A DNA stretch of 64,000 bases from Anseranas semipalmata (GCA_013399115.1 VXAA01003342.1:39598-103597), one strand, 5' to 3'; counted from the stretch's first letter, positions 35,850 to 49,145 are shown. A program made the numbers and translations. Notes: generated by a model from the letters alone, not told the origin.

Positions 35850-35925
35850 GGTGACCTTGCTTTGAGCAAGGGGGTTGGACTAGATGACTTCCAGAGGTCC
35901 CTTCCAACCACAGCGATTATATGAA
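35850..35925 (+). mobile_element. CR1 LINE 3' tail fragment
   Basis: 'tttgagcaagggggttggac-tagatgacttccagaggtcccttccaaccacagcgattatatga' is the CR1 3' UTR end in plus orientation. Only about 75 bases were retained. Confidence 0.85.
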
Positions 35926-36727
35926 ACATGTTTTTCAAATCACTGATGGCAACACTACATTCTTCATAATAGTTTTACAAAGATGTAATAAAAATATATC
36001 TGTATTGCACATAAATACATAGTTTCTTGGCCATGGGCACAGCTGATCTGTTTTCTGTCACTGAGCTTTTTTAATTAGTGCAGCTGTCAGTTAATAGAAA
36101 AGAAAACGAAGTACAGACAATTCAAAACCACACATTTCTTCCCTTTGGATTTTGATTAAATGAAAACAGCCTGCTAGAACCTTCCCTTTATAACAGTGGT
36201 ATATTTTGTCTATGAAAATCAATCTCTTGTTTTTTCATAGATAAAAAAGCACTCCTTGAATTTGTTGGTCCATGCTGGCATTGAAAAATCATAACTTCTT
36301 GAAAATAGGTAGCATCCACTGAAAAAGCAGATGAGCTGTGTTCTTCTCTGGTGTAATTTGGAAGCCAGTTGTGTGCAAAGTGGTACCAGGGATTGACTTG
36401 GCTCAGTATATTTGTCACTTACAAAGGCGCATGGAGTTAATTAAATGTCTGACATTTTGCAGCTCTTGAGATTATTTTCTGGTATGAATATGTAAGTGTA
36501 AGATCGGTAAAATCATTAAGGCGAGCTTTAAAACTCAGATGAACACTTAGGTCCTTTCTCGGTGATTCATGGGATCACCTCCTCAGCTGATGCAAATTGT
36601 TGCATTCCACTGGGTTTGTGTGAGTGACAACAGTCTGCAAAAGGTTGTCTGCAAAAGCAGAGCATTGAGCTCCCCGGTCTTTTTTTTTTAATACATACAC
36701 TAACCCTGTGGATTTGAACAGGCTGGC

Positions 36728-36744
36728 TTTTTTTTTTTTTTTTT
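36728..36744 (+). repeat. T17 homopolymer
   Basis: Seventeen consecutive T, 50 bases after a T9 run. Confidence 0.95.
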
Positions 36745-39700
36745 CCAAATGTTTTTGTTTCATTTACTTTGATTTTTCTTGTGGAAAGTGTGCTCTTGTA
36801 ATTTTGATTTTCTGAAGTTTACATTCAGTTTTTGATTTCAGATTGCACATTTGGATGAAATTGTTTTCTAAGTTTACATTTGTATAAGAAGTAAAAGAAT
36901 GACTCCGCCAAAATGTTAAACCTAAAAAAGAAATGTCTTACTCTAACACAGGAACTCTTTAGACATAAGGCAGTACCATTGAAGAAAGTGAAACCTGATC
37001 ACTGATCTATAGCATCAGTTTTCTCTGTATATTTAAACTATGGGAGCTGGTTATATAGAGAGCACACTATGGAAAAAGATACTTTTCATCATAAACTTAA
37101 TTATTACCGAGTAAATTTAGGGTTCATTATTATTGATATGCCTTCTTGTGTGTGTAGAGGTTCAATGACAAAAATTAGCTGTGGCATTTGTCTTTTAAGA
37201 GCTAAATTTACAGCCTGGTTTAAAATTCCAAACAAAATACTTGTGGAGAAACACTGCACTGTTACATGTAGAAGATTTTACAAAGAGGTAAATGTTTTGT
37301 TTTCTAGCCAACAATATGGTTCTGAGCCTGCAAATACAATTTCATCCAAGTTATTTTTACTCTTGCAAATAAGATCATTAAAGGTAATGGGACTATTTGC
37401 ATAAGCAAAAAACACTGATATGAGAAAGAAATTGTAGATTTGCATTTTAACTTCATTGTAAGATGCCAATCAAATTCCAGAAGTTTCAGTCCTTGAAGAG
37501 TTATGCAAGAAGTGTGAATGTACTTTAAGATGGAGAATATATTCCTGTTCCCATTTACACTGTTTCTCACAATTAAAAGGTTGTAAAGCATAAGAAAGCT
37601 TACTCAGAGCTTTCTTGTTGCTTACTAGATGTTTATCTTTTACATGACAGAATCTGACAACAAACATAACAAGTTTTCTGGGCCATCAGGGACTTGTAAT
37701 AATAATAAAAGCAGCAAACAGTTAAAAGTGCTGTCTTCAAAGAAGTGCCTTGTGTATTAAATTCTGTAAGAAACAAGCTGATGTAAATGTTAATTTACCT
37801 CAAATGTTTACAAAATCTTGACTAAATAAACTTTTTGTACCACAGTATTGTCTCTTCTAGATTAACTTTTCATGGCTATTTAGATGGTCTTTTAAGATAC
37901 TGGAATGACTGAACAGTTAAGCAAAGTCAGTTAGCTCTCTCCCTTTATTCACTTACTCTGCTGCTTCACTTCTCCACTCCTATGGAGTGCTTGCTGAACT
38001 GCAGCTGTTGGAGAGCTGGATGTTTGAAACCCACCTCCGTGCAGGGCTCCCAGGGGCTTTGAAGGAAGTTCAGAGTCCCGAAGACATGGCTGATCAGGAC
38101 CTGCACTAGCAAGTGTAAGGGGTGAAATGCTGACCCCCTTGAAAGGTCTTTCTCCGTCTTCTGCCTAATACAGGTTTCACCCTTGGCTCTTACTTTGACA
38201 CACGTGTTCATCTCATGCCGTTATGGTGATAACGGTGACTCCCGTCTTTTCCCCCAATGATTTTCACTTATACAGGCTATTATCCATCTAGCTGTTTTGT
38301 CTAATGAGACTGTTACTATAAACACACAATGGATTTTTGTGCAGGGAAAATATGTCATTACTGGGGATAATCCAGAGTACTCACTGTGTTTGAAATTTGC
38401 CCCTTGTAAGCAAAGTTCACAGTTTAGCACACAGAAGTGTAACCCCATTTTGTACTGAAAATGTACGACATACTTAAAGAGGCCAGGTCCAGGTTTCCAA
38501 GAAGTTTAATTTGTGAGAAGCAGCAATATGGGCTAGATTAAGTGACTCTTGAAGAAATGTTAAAATAAGTATGGAGGTTTTGTAAAACTTACTTCCATGT
38601 GCATCAGTTATATGCCAGTGCCATGGACCTGGGAGGGCAGGATGGTTTCTATCCTGCAGCACTGGGTGTTTCTCTCCCTTGTGTTAGCCCAGTCTGGTGT
38701 GTCTTTTTTGCCTCCTGTGCTCAGGCAATACTGTGTCTGCTCTACCTGATGCATCTGTATGGTGAAACAGATTTATTCACTGTCTTTGGAGACTGGGCAG
38801 GGGTAAAGCAAGCTGACGAGACTATGATATGGATAGTTCTAAGATAATACGTAGCAGTGGGAAGAAGCCAAGGAAGAATGTGAATAAAGCGATAATAGTG
38901 ATACCAGCTGCATGGCTGAAGATAAGTTACTTGTCCCTGACCAAGAGCACTTTTTACTACAGATATGTGTGGCCAGAATATGTTGTATTCTTATTTAGCT
39001 GCAGATTTCATTGCAAAGTTCCACAATTATGTCATCTGAAGAACAGATGGAGTACTCCCAAAAGAGCTGAGAGCTGTGCGCCGGACTCTCCCTCCCCTGG
39101 AGGCAGCCATGCTGCCTTCACTGGGCATCCACTGTCTCCTAAAGAATTGCTGGCAGAAGCATGAAGCACAAATGTTGCTACTCTTAATCTCTAAAGGCCT
39201 GTGTGATGGTGGGAATATTTTTTGCTCCTGAGGCCGCCTTGCCACATTGAGCAAGGTGGCTTGATGAGAATTTGTGGAGGAATAACCAAAAATGCCTCAG
39301 TTTGTAGGAACAAAAATCTCCATTTGGAAATCTCAAAAACAAACAAACCCACAAAGCACTTAAAATGTTTAACAACAGAAATTTAATGTTCCCACTGTGC
39401 CTCCCAGAGTTTAAAAATAACGTAACATCATGCAGCTCTCTACCTCCAAGCAGGGTTTTATAACAAAGATTAGCTGCGAAAATCTCTTTAGAAATATCTG
39501 TCCTCGCACCTCAGTGACATCTGTGTGAAATGATGTACATTCAACCTGCTGCCAAAGCTCTGAATTTGACCCGAGTCCAGTTCGGGCTGTGTTCTCACCT
39601 CTCGTGCACCAGTCCCAATGCTAACTACACGCTGCAATCAAGGTGAAAAGCCACATGCCGGCACAGCCGCTCACCCATGACTGCGCCAGGGCACAGCGAA

Positions 39701-40746
39701 GCCGTGGTGGTGGGTGGAGAAGGTGTGCTGGGGGGAGCTCTCTGACCCCCTCCTGTAACTCCACGCTGCACAGCTGTACTGGAAGCCAAAGGAGGAGCAC
39801 CCCCCTGGAATGCTGCTGTTGGCCTCAGGCATTGGCACAGGAGCAATCAGCTGGGCTGTAGCAAGCTTTCTGACTGTAACTGCACAACGAATGGGGTTTA
39901 ACTGACTTCATCAGTGCTTTCCCACCCTGTAGCAGGAATAGGAATAGAGGCAACACTCATTGTCTCCCAAGGAAGCAGATGTCAGATTGTCATCCCGCAG
40001 TAGGTCTGGCACTTTGATCCTTTTTGGAAACTGGATGTGTCTCAGGTCTAACCGTCTTTGTGTCTATTTTCAACTGACAATGGAATAAGCAGATGTTTAT
40101 CCAAAATCACAAAACTGAAGAGAGAGCCTTCTCACAGAGATGGTCTAAGAAGAATGCTCTATTCTTGGAGAGTCGTAGTCCGGAAAAACAGGGTGTTTCA
40201 ATACACATTTTAGAACTAAGTATGTGAAAGAATTTACTATGCCAGAATTACTGGTAACTTGAAGTACTGCTCCTGCATTAGTAGAACAGTTGGTTTGCAC
40301 CAGCTGCACTTCATTGCATAAATGTGTATTTTTTTTCCTTCTTAGAATGGAATTAGTGATAGATAGCAACAAAATGCCGTCCATCATGCTAGTTACCTCC
40401 CTTTTTCTTGCAGTAGCTGATCTGCATATCTCTATGTCACTAGCAGTAGTATATTGGAACTTTTTTTAGGATCAAAAAGAGGGTCTTCAGTGACAGGAAC
40501 TTTTGCCATACCCCGTTTTTAAGGGTGACACTCAGCATTTATGACAGCGGCTACAGGTGTGGTTAAGGCGCCTGGTGCTGCAGAGAGCAGGGATGAGTCT
40601 GTGAACAAGATCACAAGATCATGCAGAGCTGCCCAGGTTCACTGTGTTCACCTGCATCACTACAGCAGCCAGCTCTAACCTACATGTGGTGGGTGCCTTT
40701 TGTCAGCCAGATCTCTGTCATTTCAGAGGTTGTTTCCTGAGGGAAA

Positions 40747-40791
40747 AATAATAACAATAACAATAACAATAACAATAACAGTAACAATAAA
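40747..40791 (+). repeat. (AATAAC)n hexanucleotide microsatellite
   Basis: Seven or so AATAAC units with one substitution (AGTAAC) near the right end. Confidence 0.93.
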
Positions 40792-43700
40792 TGAATACCT
40801 GCAATTCTTCATCCTCACTATTTATTTATCCTGTGAAAACATGATAAAATATACTATAATGTTCAGGCTTTGGCTGTTCCAAGTAGTGCGTGTACAAGAG
40901 TTCCTGTACTAGTTAGAGAATATTTCTGAAAATACATAGTACTTAACAAATTCATGCTCTCTGTTCTGTGGTATAGACTTTTCCTGTGTTTACACAAGAT
41001 CCACCAAAGTCAGTGAGTAGATGGTGGGAAAGTGAAATAAACACCTTATTTTCCACACGAAAATGTCTTGTATTTTTATACTCCTAAATTAGATGAAAAC
41101 TGAAAAGGAGGAGAAAGCAGTTAGCAGCCAGTGTATATTCTCACTTTCCAATTTGGCAAGGTTAAACTTTCTAAAGATTTTGGCTTTAAGGAATGTTGTG
41201 GTCTTTTGAGCAGAGATTAAGGGATAATTATGGTTGAGTTATCCAGCCCCACAGAGGAACCTACTGTTTGCTTTGCATGGCTTATCTGATGGGGTCTGTT
41301 ATGAAAATTCAGCACAAAATGCAGAAGTAAGCAGCTGAGGATGGTTTGCCTAAGCAAGCTTGTTCTAGTTTGGATTAGTCAGGGATAATCTGAGGAAAAA
41401 GCAGCTTCTTCATTATGAGCAGTGGAAGATCAGAAAAGGCAGAATCATAGAGCAGTTAACTTTCTTCCTAGTCATTTGTTAAGAGGTGTTTAATGCTGAA
41501 TATAAATCCATTGTACCAGGTCTCTAAAACAGAGATAGTTTTCATATCCATATTCGTCATCCCTCCTTTCTGTCTCTCTGCTCTGTAAGAGGGATTTAAA
41601 TTTTTCTTTTTTTCTTCAGTCATAAAATTGCTCCTGTCTTTCAGACTGCCTGTACCCCCTGTAGGGGCTGGTACATATCCTGAAATAGTCCTGTGACTGA
41701 AATTGGAATACAGTAAAAAACAACAAAATCAGAAAACAGAATGAGCAGTAAGGACTGACAGCATCAGTTAAAGATATTTAAATTAACCACAGCTTAGTGT
41801 GGCTGAAGTTTTGTCATAAATAGCTGTCACAATGCTGAACATGATTTGTCCTAATTTATGTCTGACTGTGAAGCTGTACTCATCACTGTCCCATTTAACA
41901 GAAGTGCTCATGTGTGGTTTGTTCAAGCAGAACAGTGATTTTTTGTAAACCAGACCATCTATTTTCTTGAGAAGACAGGCAACACTGGCATGACCCAGAC
42001 AGGACTGAGAAAACCCTGCAGCAAACCCAGCCTGGCTGGGATACCTGAAACACACACCACTAACTTGTCCTGCTTTTCAGCAGCCTGGAGCCTTATTAAC
42101 TCTCTGCTCCCCGTAATAAAGCCCAGTGCTTTGAGAATGAAATTCTTGGCCAAGAGTCTACCAAATGATGCCTGCATTAACATTTGCCTGCTCACACAGG
42201 CCAGCCCTGCCCGCAGTGTCAGGCAAGTGTCAGGGATCTGCCTGAGGGCCATAGGCTGGCTGTCACTTCCCAGCTATGGAAACCCAAATGCCCAGAGGTC
42301 CCAGTTAGCACAGGGTACTCTGCAGTGTGCTGCAATCACAGCTTCTGGACACAGCATACCAACATTTCTTCAAAGGAGAAATATCTGAGCAGTCCTCAGA
42401 ACGCTAGAAATTTCCTATAGTTTTGGTCCTCTGGGGCTGAAGAATAACAAACAAGATTGCTGCCCACCGATCACACTGTTTCTATCAAGCAGAATCAAAA
42501 AGATTTTCTGTTTGTCATTCATATGTTTATAGGACAACTAAAATACCAAGCAAATCTTTCCAAGCCTATAAAACTTCATGTAACAATATGGCTATTCCTG
42601 TAGTTCGCTTGAACAAATTCATTTTGAACTGGGAAAAGCCTTTGCACACCACACACAGCTCGTTACATGAGTTTTCTTTCATTTGGAGCATAATTGTTGG
42701 GTGGATGTGAAAGGAGGCAAGCTGGAGACAAAACCAGCTTTGAGAAGGCAGTGGAGGCAATCTCCAGTCATATTTTAGGGCTAAAGATCTAGTGCTGAAC
42801 TCACTAAATGGCCATTTTGGATTTTTCTTTATTCTTTTTGTTTTAAAATAAAAGCCTTGGATGTACAAAGATTGCTCATAGTTGAATTTTTACCACCATC
42901 CTCACCATGGAGCAAATTGTTAGTGAGGAAAGGGAGAACCCGTGGGCTCCTTGCTGACAATCACCTTCCAGCACACACCACTCTTACACACCACTCTTCC
43001 CTGCCTGGTTTTGTCCTGACACCGTTACTTTTTAAAAGCTTCTTTCTCTTACAGAAAGATTATAGTCATCAGAAAAACGCTTTCAGGAAGAGGACTGTGC
43101 CTTCTTCTGTTGGCCTGCTCTGTGAAACAGGAGCTCATCACTGCAAGATATTAGTTGTAATGAGGGTCAGTTGACATTCAGAATTTCTATTTCACAAGGA
43201 AGCCTGAGATTTCAAATCAAGGAGCAATATATTTTCACATATCCTTCATGAAACAAAAGCTGAGAAATTTTCCCTAAAACATTTTGTAGTAGAGAAAAAT
43301 ACAGATGATCATTTTGGAAGCAAAATATCATCCTGGAATCCAGTTCTTTTTTTTTTTTTTTNTATTTTAAAATTATTTTGCAACATGTGAAGGGTAGCTG
43401 CACCTCATGTAGTATCAAGCCAAACAAAGCAGAGGTGGTGATGATGGGATGACTTCTGAGCTCTTCCCTTAAGCCACCTGAATCCATCTATAGTTGTTTT
43501 AAACACCTAGTTTTTATTTTGAATCTTATTCTTTCATCCTTGAGTTCAAAGCTTTCATATCCAGAGTGCTGAAGTGCATACAGATGGGATAATAATCCCA
43601 TTGCTGCCGAGTAAACTGGAGAGAGGATGGACTGCTTGTCATCCATGTGGAATGGGAAAGCCTAAATCTATTTGCTTAGATGTGAAAATCTGTTACAGCT

Positions 43701-43877
43701 AAAGCCATGACCTAACTTTCTAACACAGTTTTGTGTATTACTCTGAATTCCTTTTCCCTACAGCTGCTATAGCAAGTCATGCATGACACTGAAATGTGCG
43801 TTACAAGTTTTCTGGTGTATAGGAGAAGTGCAATGATCTGCATGTAATGCGGGTAGCTGTCTTTATTTTCAGCAGAA

Positions 43878-43932
43878 AGAATTCTCTCAGTTGCAACAAC
43901 GTAAATCCAGTATAACTCCATCACACTGGTGT
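43878..43932. repeat. Second palindromic repeat relic
   Basis: 'ctctcagttgcaacaacgtaaatccagtataactccatc-acactggtgtaacac' resembles the amniote hairpin repeat containing paired 'ttacaccggtgtaa' motifs. It lies 110 bases from the better example at 44039. Recognition is from memory of the motif. Confidence 0.35.
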
Positions 43933-44038
43933 AACACAGATAAGACTTCCTTTGTGTTTAAATGACTGCAGTGAACAAGATCAATTGCAGAAAGAATAGT
44001 TCTTTTTTTAAGAAAGATCTGCAAGTTTAGTACATAAT

Positions 44039-44105
44039 GGGCCAAATTAATCTCTGCTGTAAGTACACTCATTTCAGTGGTGTTGCAGTAGGAATGAATT
44101 TAGCC
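44039..44105. repeat. Palindromic MITE-like repeat relic
   Basis: Left arm 'ggccaaattaatctctgctgtaa' (from 44040) and right arm, reverse complemented, 'ggctaaattcattcctactgcaa' match at 17 of 23 positions, five of the six differences being transitions. The form recalls a common amniote hairpin repeat with a GGCCAAATTC terminus and a TTACACCAG-type inner arm. I cannot name the family. Confidence 0.45.
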
Positions 44106-44789
44106 TGAAGCAACTTTACAATAACTCATATATAAGCATGCACAACTAAAAGTGTAATCACTTTAAATAAGCTCAGCATTGTCTGAAGCATAGTTGGTCT
44201 GCTGAACCTCTGAAGCTAGGAACTGGCCATTGTGTGTTGAGTTTGTTTAGCCAGTACCATTTTTGTTCAATTGGCTACGTCTGTGGTATTTTAGTGACAG
44301 CAGAAATGTTCACCCTAACTACACAGTGACATTATAGCTGCCAGACAAGATTTTTGTTCTAGGACATGTATGCTGTACATTTGTACACTTTGAAATAAAA
44401 TTATAACCAAATGTAGAGGAATAGTGTGTTTGTTTCACCAGTTCTGAAATGTGTGACTCTTTAATTGAGTTACCTCCTTAATTCAAAAGGGGTTGAAATG
44501 CTCTTACAGAAAAGTCCTCAAAAGTGATAAAAGGAGTCAAAGAGAGTGAGGGCTGAAACAGATCAGATCCAGAATGCATTAATTCAGCTTTAGAGAAGAT
44601 AACGTAACACAATTTTTCTCTGGTTTCAGGCTTGGTTTCTGTATAGTTTTTAGTTACAAATGTTGTGGTATAGGTGATACCAGCCATTGCTACACCCACC
44701 CCGTTCCTCAGCCTGTAGTAATGTGGTTCTTTTGGAGATCACTGCTCAGACTCCATCAGAGGAACACGTGGGATGTGCATTTTAGGCAA

Positions 44790-45282
44790 TCAGTATCAAA
44801 AACCTCCAAGGATGGCAATCTCACAAGCGATATCCTCTGGTTTTCTAAATGTCCACTGTGAACATCCCAAAACACAGCCTGTGGCTGTTGCCACTTTTTA
44901 CACCATCTGCCATGAGCAAGAAGCGTTAGGCTCTATTGTGTCTATAACTCCCTTCCACGTGTTTTAGGCTCCTGTTATATCCTCCCTTAGCCTTCTCTTT
45001 GCCAGACTAAATTAGAGATATGGTTTAGTGTGGGCCTTGTTAGAGTTAGGTCAGAGGTTGGACTAGGTGATCTTGGAGGTCTCTTCCAACCTGAACAATT
45101 CTGTGATTCTGTGGTTCTGTGATCTCCCACAACCTCCCTCTGGGGCTCCAGGCCCCTGACCATCTTGACTGACCCTTGCTGGATCCTCTCCAGTTTCTCC
45201 ACATCCCTCTTGAACTGAGAGCCATGAAACCAGACACACTATTCCAGGTGTGGCCTCACGGGTGCTGAGTAAAATCAAGCAA
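44790..45282 (-). mobile_element. Older CR1 LINE, split by a second CR1
   Basis: Minus-oriented CR1 sequence runs from 'aaaacctccaaggatggcaa' (about 44800) to 'cccttagccttctctttgccagactaa' (to 45010). It is then interrupted and resumes at about 45124 with 'ctcccacaacctccctctgg', 'ctggatcctctccagtttctccacatcc' and 'ccaggtgtggcctcac', ending near 45282. The blocks on either side are adjacent in the CR1 body, so the intervening 110 bases are an insertion. Confidence 0.75.
45011..45123 (+). mobile_element. CR1 3' tail inserted into the older CR1
   Basis: A plus-oriented CR1 3' end: 'ggtcagaggttggactaggtgatcttggaggtctcttccaacctg' followed by the octamer tail attctgtg/attctgtg/gttctgtg. It lies inside a minus-oriented copy, so it inserted later. 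Confidence 0.85.
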
Positions 45283-47939
45283 GTTGCCCTCATTTTCCTA
45301 CTTGAGGGGATGAGTCCCAGGACAGCCCAGGACAGAGTGATAGTGAGCAGTCAGAGAGGTACACAGCTAGCTCTCTGCTGGGCAGGAGTGAGATTTCTGA
45401 TTTGCAAGTAAATTTGCTATAGCCCTTTAAAAAATTTCAGCAGCAAGGAGAGATCAAACAGAACTGGATGAAGAAGAGAGTAAACTGAAAGCATTGCGAA
45501 ATATATTTTGGAAGAACTAGGCAAGAAATATTCATGTGCAAGGTGAAGTTAGGAATTTTTTTTTCTTTTTAATCTTTGGTATGATGGTTAGGACCAGATT
45601 TGAAGTTATTTGGCCTGTTCCTAACAAGATTTTTTGCAGCTAGAAGAATATCTTCTACATTGTGCATCATCTGCCAAATGCCCTGTGTCTCCTGTTGGGT
45701 TTATTGGCTGTGTGGTGGTCAAACACCCAGTTGTCACCTCATCAGACACAGAGACTCAGGTCTGGCTGAAGAGCTGACTGGTGACGTGAGGTCAGGTCCA
45801 GCCCTGACAATTTTGCTGTCATATTGATGGGGTTGGGTGGGGACAGAGGAGGTGGATGAGGAAGTTTCAGCAGGACAAAAGTGATTTCCGTTTTTTCTTA
45901 GCTGGCCATTCTAGGAGGAGTAAGGGCACGCTTATCACTTAGGATATTTATAGTTTCCTACAAGAAGATGGTTTATAAATAACTACAGATCTCAGGGCAA
46001 CTTTCAATTTCTTTATGGAATAGAGGCCTTAGCAGAGAGTAGGGAAGTTTACCTTTTCTCAGAGTTCAAAAAGCTGCTGCTTGTGCTGCTTTTCTTATGA
46101 TTAGAGTTCCAGCCACAGTGTCTGTGGTTCAGAAGAGCTGTCTGGGCAACTTGCTCACACTCTCACCCCTGCCTTTTTTTTTGTTGTTGTTATTTATTAT
46201 TAACTTTCAGGTCCATTTCAGCATCCTAAGGCAATCTTATAGAATCACAGAATCACAGAATCACTTAGGTTGGAAAAGACCTCCAAGATCAAGTCCAACT
46301 GTTAACCTAGCACTGCCAAGTCTACCACTAAAACATGTCCCTAAGCACCACATCTACACGAGTACCTCCAGGGATGGTGACTCAACCACTTCCCTGGGCA
46401 GCCTGTTCCAATGCCTCACAACTCTTTCAGTAAAGGAATTTTTCCTAATATCCAACCTAAACCTTCCCTGGCGCAACTTGGGGCCATTTACTCTTGTCCT
46501 ATCATTTATTGGTTGGGAGAAGAGACCAACCCNTATGCTCCAGCACCTCGATGTCCTTCCTGTAGTGAGGGGCCCAAAACTGAACACAGGACTCGAGGTG
46601 CGGCCTCACCAGAGCCGAGTACAGGGGGACAATCACTTCCCTAGTCCTGCTGGCCACACTGTTCCTGATACAAGCCAGGATGCTGTTGGCCTTCTTGGCC
46701 ACCTGAGCACACTGCTGGCTCATATTCAGCCGACTATCCACCAGTACTGCCAGGTCCTTCTCTGCCTGGCAGCTTTCCAGTCACTCATCTCCCAGCCTGT
46801 AGCGCTGCTTGGGGTTGTTGTGGCCCAAGTGCAGGACCTGGCTCTTAGCCTTGTTGAACCTCATACGGTTGGCCTTGGTCCATCAATCCAGCCTATGACC
46901 TGATGTGTTTGAACTGAACTGAACTACATCCAGCCTGTGGCACATCTGTGATTTGGAAGACTTGATCCCATATGGCTGTTGTGACAGTCTGGAGTTCAGG
47001 CATTAATTAAAGTGCTGATGATTCTTGGGAGCTCCCAGCATTATCCTCCCACATGTTTGGAACTTGGCTGGTGGTGGGGTTTGCTAAAGAGCGCTGGTAC
47101 TTTGGAAATGCTCTCTTCAATGGAAAGGGGACCCTGCTGGCAGGGACTGAGCCAACATGCCATTAGAGCCCGGGGCACTTCTCTTAGTGACTGATTTCTA
47201 GTCATGTAGAAAGAAATCCATTAAGGAACCCAGCCAGGAGATCTCTTGCTGTCCAGAGATCCTGAGGAGCTCTGATACTGGCAGCCACGGGGATCAGGGT
47301 TAGTTAGTCTTTCACCTAAGGAAGTGGCAGAGTCTTCTGGAAACTGAGGACTCTTTTGTCTTGGTCCTGTCTCTGAGTACTGGTGTATGCAGTCTATGCG
47401 GTGAGGCCTTTGGGAAAGCACAATGCCCTTGGTCTGTAAGGAGAGCAAGAGATCCTGGGGTGACAGACACTGTGACTGGCATGGTAGAGCATTGCCTTTG
47501 CATTCCTGGGATCGACTAAGTGCTTGAGGATTCATTATTAACTGTAATTTTCAGAAAAGGGGAGCTTACTTCTCATTCTTGGCCTCTAAACTCAGCAATT
47601 CTACATTTAACCAGACCACATGCTATGCACATAATCCTTATTTTTATATCTGCACAAGTACTTTTTTAATGGCAATATTGCTTGCTGCAGTGCAGAGGGG
47701 TTCTTACTGGTTTGTTTTTCCTAAAAATTGACACCATGTCATATGTTAGGAAGTTAAAAAAAGGCTCATTTAAAAGAAACAATTCGTACTGGGCTGGACT
47801 GAGATTCTGGGTGAGGCTGCCGGGGATCTCTTTGAGGATCACCTCCGAGGATGTTCCCAGCTGACTCAGTCCTTTCTGTGGCAGAGGTCACTGCCTCCTC
47901 GCTGCCTGAGAACTGCTGAAAATGTCACAATGACCAGAT
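45283..47939. other. Intergenic around the 46.2-46.9 kb CR1
   Basis: Outside the CR1 nothing is recognised. The frame from 46097 to 46903 on the plus strand is mostly the non-coding strand of the CR1. Confidence 0.45.
46239..46906 (-). mobile_element. CR1 LINE, 3' portion with a scaffold join
   Basis: Minus-oriented CR1 with its octamer tail at 46239-46262. The minus strand encodes [32 protein letters not shown] and, further right, [20 protein letters not shown] and [20 protein letters not shown]. At 46533 a single N joins the 'agaagagaccaaccc' block directly to 'gctccagcacctcgatgtcc'. This skips about 150 bases of CR1 body that are present in the copy at 22.8 kb. Confidence 0.95.
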
Positions 47940-49145
47940 ATTCTTATAAGCCTAATCTACTCTATTCCCTTTAATGTTTGCTGCACCTCTGTGCTTCTTT
48001 CCTTCTCTTTCCTGCTCACACATGCTGTCCAGTTCCAACCATTTACAATCTCTCCCTCACCTTCTGCTCTTCTCCCTTCACCTTAACAGCAGAGAACTGG
48101 TCCCACTTCTCCATCCTTCTCTATTTATGGTTGCAACCACCATAGCCATTGCCTTATTTCTGTTGTGTCCACCTAAGGCACTCATCCTCAATATTTTGTG
48201 ATGTGTCCATCTCCTCCCTCCCTTCTCCTGCTGTCCCTGGGACACCCATTTCATCACTAAAAATGTCACATGCAACCACAACATTTCCCTGTGCTACTTT
48301 TTGTAACTCCTCACTCTTCCAGATAAAAATCTCACCTTTCTAGGAGTCTTCTGGCTCATTTCTGAAACTATTGCTTCATCAGCATCCTTTTGTACTTTTT
48401 TTTTTTTCCCATGAAGGATCTTGCCAATCCTGCCAGAATATAGTCTAACTTTCCCCATTCCCCAGCTCACATTTCTTTTTCCCCTACTGCAGCTGCTCAC
48501 AGAGACATAGAGGTTTATCTTTCTCTCCTTCTAGTATCCCCATTTACATAAATAATTCCTTATCTTCCCTTGTCCAACTTCTCATTCTTCCTCACACCCA
48601 TTCGCATCTCATTTCGGCTCACTCTTCTTTCTTACTCCTTTTGCCTATCCTCAGGCTTGTTCCTCACACACTACATGCTTCCATTCCAGCCTATAAAAAA
48701 ATGGAAAGTCCTTGCATCTCCACTTGGGTATTTGCTACCCTCCTTCCTGTACCTCGAGGTTCAATTGCCACAGTTCAGAAATTTGTGCCCATAAATCTTT
48801 TTTTTTCCATCCCACTTTTGCTTCCCTCTATTGTATATTCTCTCTCTACTGCTAATTCACCACACAAACCAAACTGCCTTTAATGACTTCTGCTGGCCAA
48901 AGCTCAGTGTCAGTGCTTCACACTTACACTCCTCAGCCTCTCAGGATGATACAACCAGCCATGCTCTTCTTGAAACTTTGTCCTCCTTTCTTTCTGAAGA
49001 TCTTTGTCTTTTCCTTAGCCTCTGCTTACCTTGCTAATAATCTTCCATGTGTCATTTCAAAGAGTCATCTAATTTCTCTTGCAATAATTTGTAGAAGTTT
49101 TGTGGGTCCCTTTTCTTACCGTCTCTCTCTTCTCTTTACAGACTG
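47940..49145 (+). other. Pyrimidine-rich, strand-asymmetric tract
   Basis: For about 1.2 kb the plus strand is dominated by C and T, with few G, but is not a simple repeat. It closes with 'tctctcttctctttacag' at 49125-49142, which looks like a splice acceptor. Stretches resemble in style the C/T-rich sense strand of decayed amniote LINEs, but I cannot match a family. The overlapping open frames show Leu/Ser/Pro/Phe bias from composition only. Confidence 0.5.

Larger units (their letters stand above)
34011..43877. other. Gene-poor region downstream of GJA3
   Basis: AT-rich. It holds the homopolymer runs at 34.68, 35.63 and 36.73 kb, the CR1 tail at 35.85 kb, and the AATAAC repeat at 40.75 kb. 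A single N sits in a T run at 43362. No exon is supported; open frames are short and overlapping. Confidence 0.45.
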
